Below, in pieces: positions 41,363 to 41,939 of a DNA stretch of 41,939 bases (position 1 is its first letter; each line of letters starts with the position of its first letter). The translations under genes and the position numbers were made by a program. The DNA is from an uncultured Lachnospiraceae bacterium (GTDB lineage: Bacteria; Bacillota; Clostridia; Lachnospirales; Lachnospiraceae), in assembly GCA_910583965.1 (NCBI GenBank), contig CAJUAE010000016.1, positions 1 to 41,939 on the forward strand. Direction: 5' to 3'. The notes below the pieces were generated by a model, which was given only the letters and a program-made list of their open reading frames with translations, had not been told where the DNA came from and searched no databases.

Positions 41363-41939
41363 ATGACTAAATATATATTTGTGACTGGAGGTGTAGTATC
41401 CGGTCTGGGAAAAGGGATTACTGCCGCTTCTCTTGGACGGCTTTTAAAAGCAAGAGGTCTGAAAGTGGCAGCATAGAAGTTAGACCCATATATTAACGTA
41501 GATCCCGGAACAATGAGTCCATATCAGCATGGTGAAGTATACGTGACTGAAGATGGAGCAGAAACGGATCTGGATCTGGGGCATTATGAGAGATTTATTG
41601 ATGAAGATCTGAATCGATACTCCAACCTGACTGCAGGGAAGGTTTATTGGAATGTATTAAACAAGGAACGAAGAGGAGAATACCTTGGTTCCACAGTTCA
41701 GGTGATTCCACATATCACAAATGAGATTAAGGAATTTGTGTATCGTGTGGGCAAAAAGACGGACGCAGATGTAGTAATCACAGAGATCGGCGGAACCATT
41801 GGCGATATTGAATCCCAGCCGTTTCTGGAAGCGGTACGTCAGCTTTCATTGGAGGTTGGCGGAGAAAACAGTTTATTTATCCATGTGACGTTAGTACCTT
41901 ATTTGAGTGGCTCTGAAGAACATAAGTCAAAACCGACGC
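41363..41939 (+). pseudogene. pyrG: CTP synthase, N-terminal part, with an in-frame amber stop (runs off the window)
   Basis: The frame from the ATG at 41363 reads MTKYIFVTGGVVSGLGKGI, the invariant start of CTP synthase with its P-loop-like motif. At codon 38 (41474-41476) there is TAG where the family has glutamine (xxQKLDPYINVDPGTM). After it the frame is perfectly conserved to the window edge: KLDPYINVDPGTMSPYQHGE, EDGAETDLDLGHYERF, ITEIGGTIGDIES. CTP synthase amidates UTP with glutamine and is normally essential, so this copy is either recently inactivated with an intact copy elsewhere, suppressed, or carries a sequencing error. AGGAGA at 41345-41350 is 12 nt from the ATG. Confidence 0.85.

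Noticed and set aside
41474..41476. Programmed stop codon read-through or a non-canonical amino acid in pyrG
   Set aside because: No recoding signal is visible, the position is a conserved glutamine, and a single C to T change explains it more simply.

Overview
The window looks like the chromosome of a low-GC, gut-type Clostridia, most likely Lachnospiraceae. Support comes from the AGGAGG-type ribosome sites, the YesM-type sensor kinases next to sugar genes, the phosphate butyryltransferase/butyrate kinase pair, several glycoside hydrolase operons with GPH-family sugar symporters, a CIRCE-controlled Hsp20, an Asn T-box and an ANTAR-linked nitrogen locus. No rRNA, tRNA or CRISPR array was seen.

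Layout. 1-4.9 kb: the end of a sugar-binding lipoprotein gene, a GH31 glycosidase and a YesM-type sensor kinase. 4.9-7.0 kb, minus strand: ptb-buk, the ATP-yielding last two steps of butyrate formation, with a strong promoter. 7.1-8.8 kb: remains of an XRE regulator and a two-gene threonine/serine exporter. 8.8-18.9 kb: an AraC regulator divergent from a six-gene operon (GH2, GPH symporter, HAD phosphatase, GH3, mannonate dehydratase, SDR mannonate oxidoreductase) that reads as a beta-uronide utilisation operon. 19.3-21.8 kb: a Csp-like subtilase and an HrcA/CIRCE-controlled Hsp20. 21.8-28.4 kb: a second glycan region (GH5, GH43) whose regulators and transporter are broken. An AraC gene and a GPH symporter are fused head to head, and a response regulator is fused to a sensor kinase, each at a single deletion-like junction. 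28.5-29.5 kb: a dispersed repeat cluster and a decayed mobile element, including a serine recombinase N-terminus.

29.5-41.9 kb is a nitrogen assimilation locus. A minus-strand operon encodes glutamate synthase split into three proteins (class II amidotransferase, Fe-S/FMN core, GXGXG domain), a short glutamine synthetase and an ANTAR RNA-binding regulator with a pseudo-receiver. Divergently there are a type III glutamine synthetase, an ammonium transporter fused to a PII domain, and asparagine synthetase behind a T-box with an AAC specifier. Both divergent promoters are near-consensus, and each is followed within about 20 nt by an intrinsic-terminator hairpin built on the same GGCAAAGGCGTC-type sequence. 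This suggests shared control by antitermination, with the ANTAR protein the obvious candidate. The locus ends in decayed nucleotide genes: a purA remnant and a pyrG with an amber stop at codon 38.

A dispersed repeat with a multi-hairpin structure occurs at four loci (about 8.7, 19.1, 21.85 and 28.6 kb). In two of them it supplies the C-terminal codons of unrelated proteins. The attenuated nitrogen locus, the repeat family and the series of in-gene deletion scars are the observations most worth following up.
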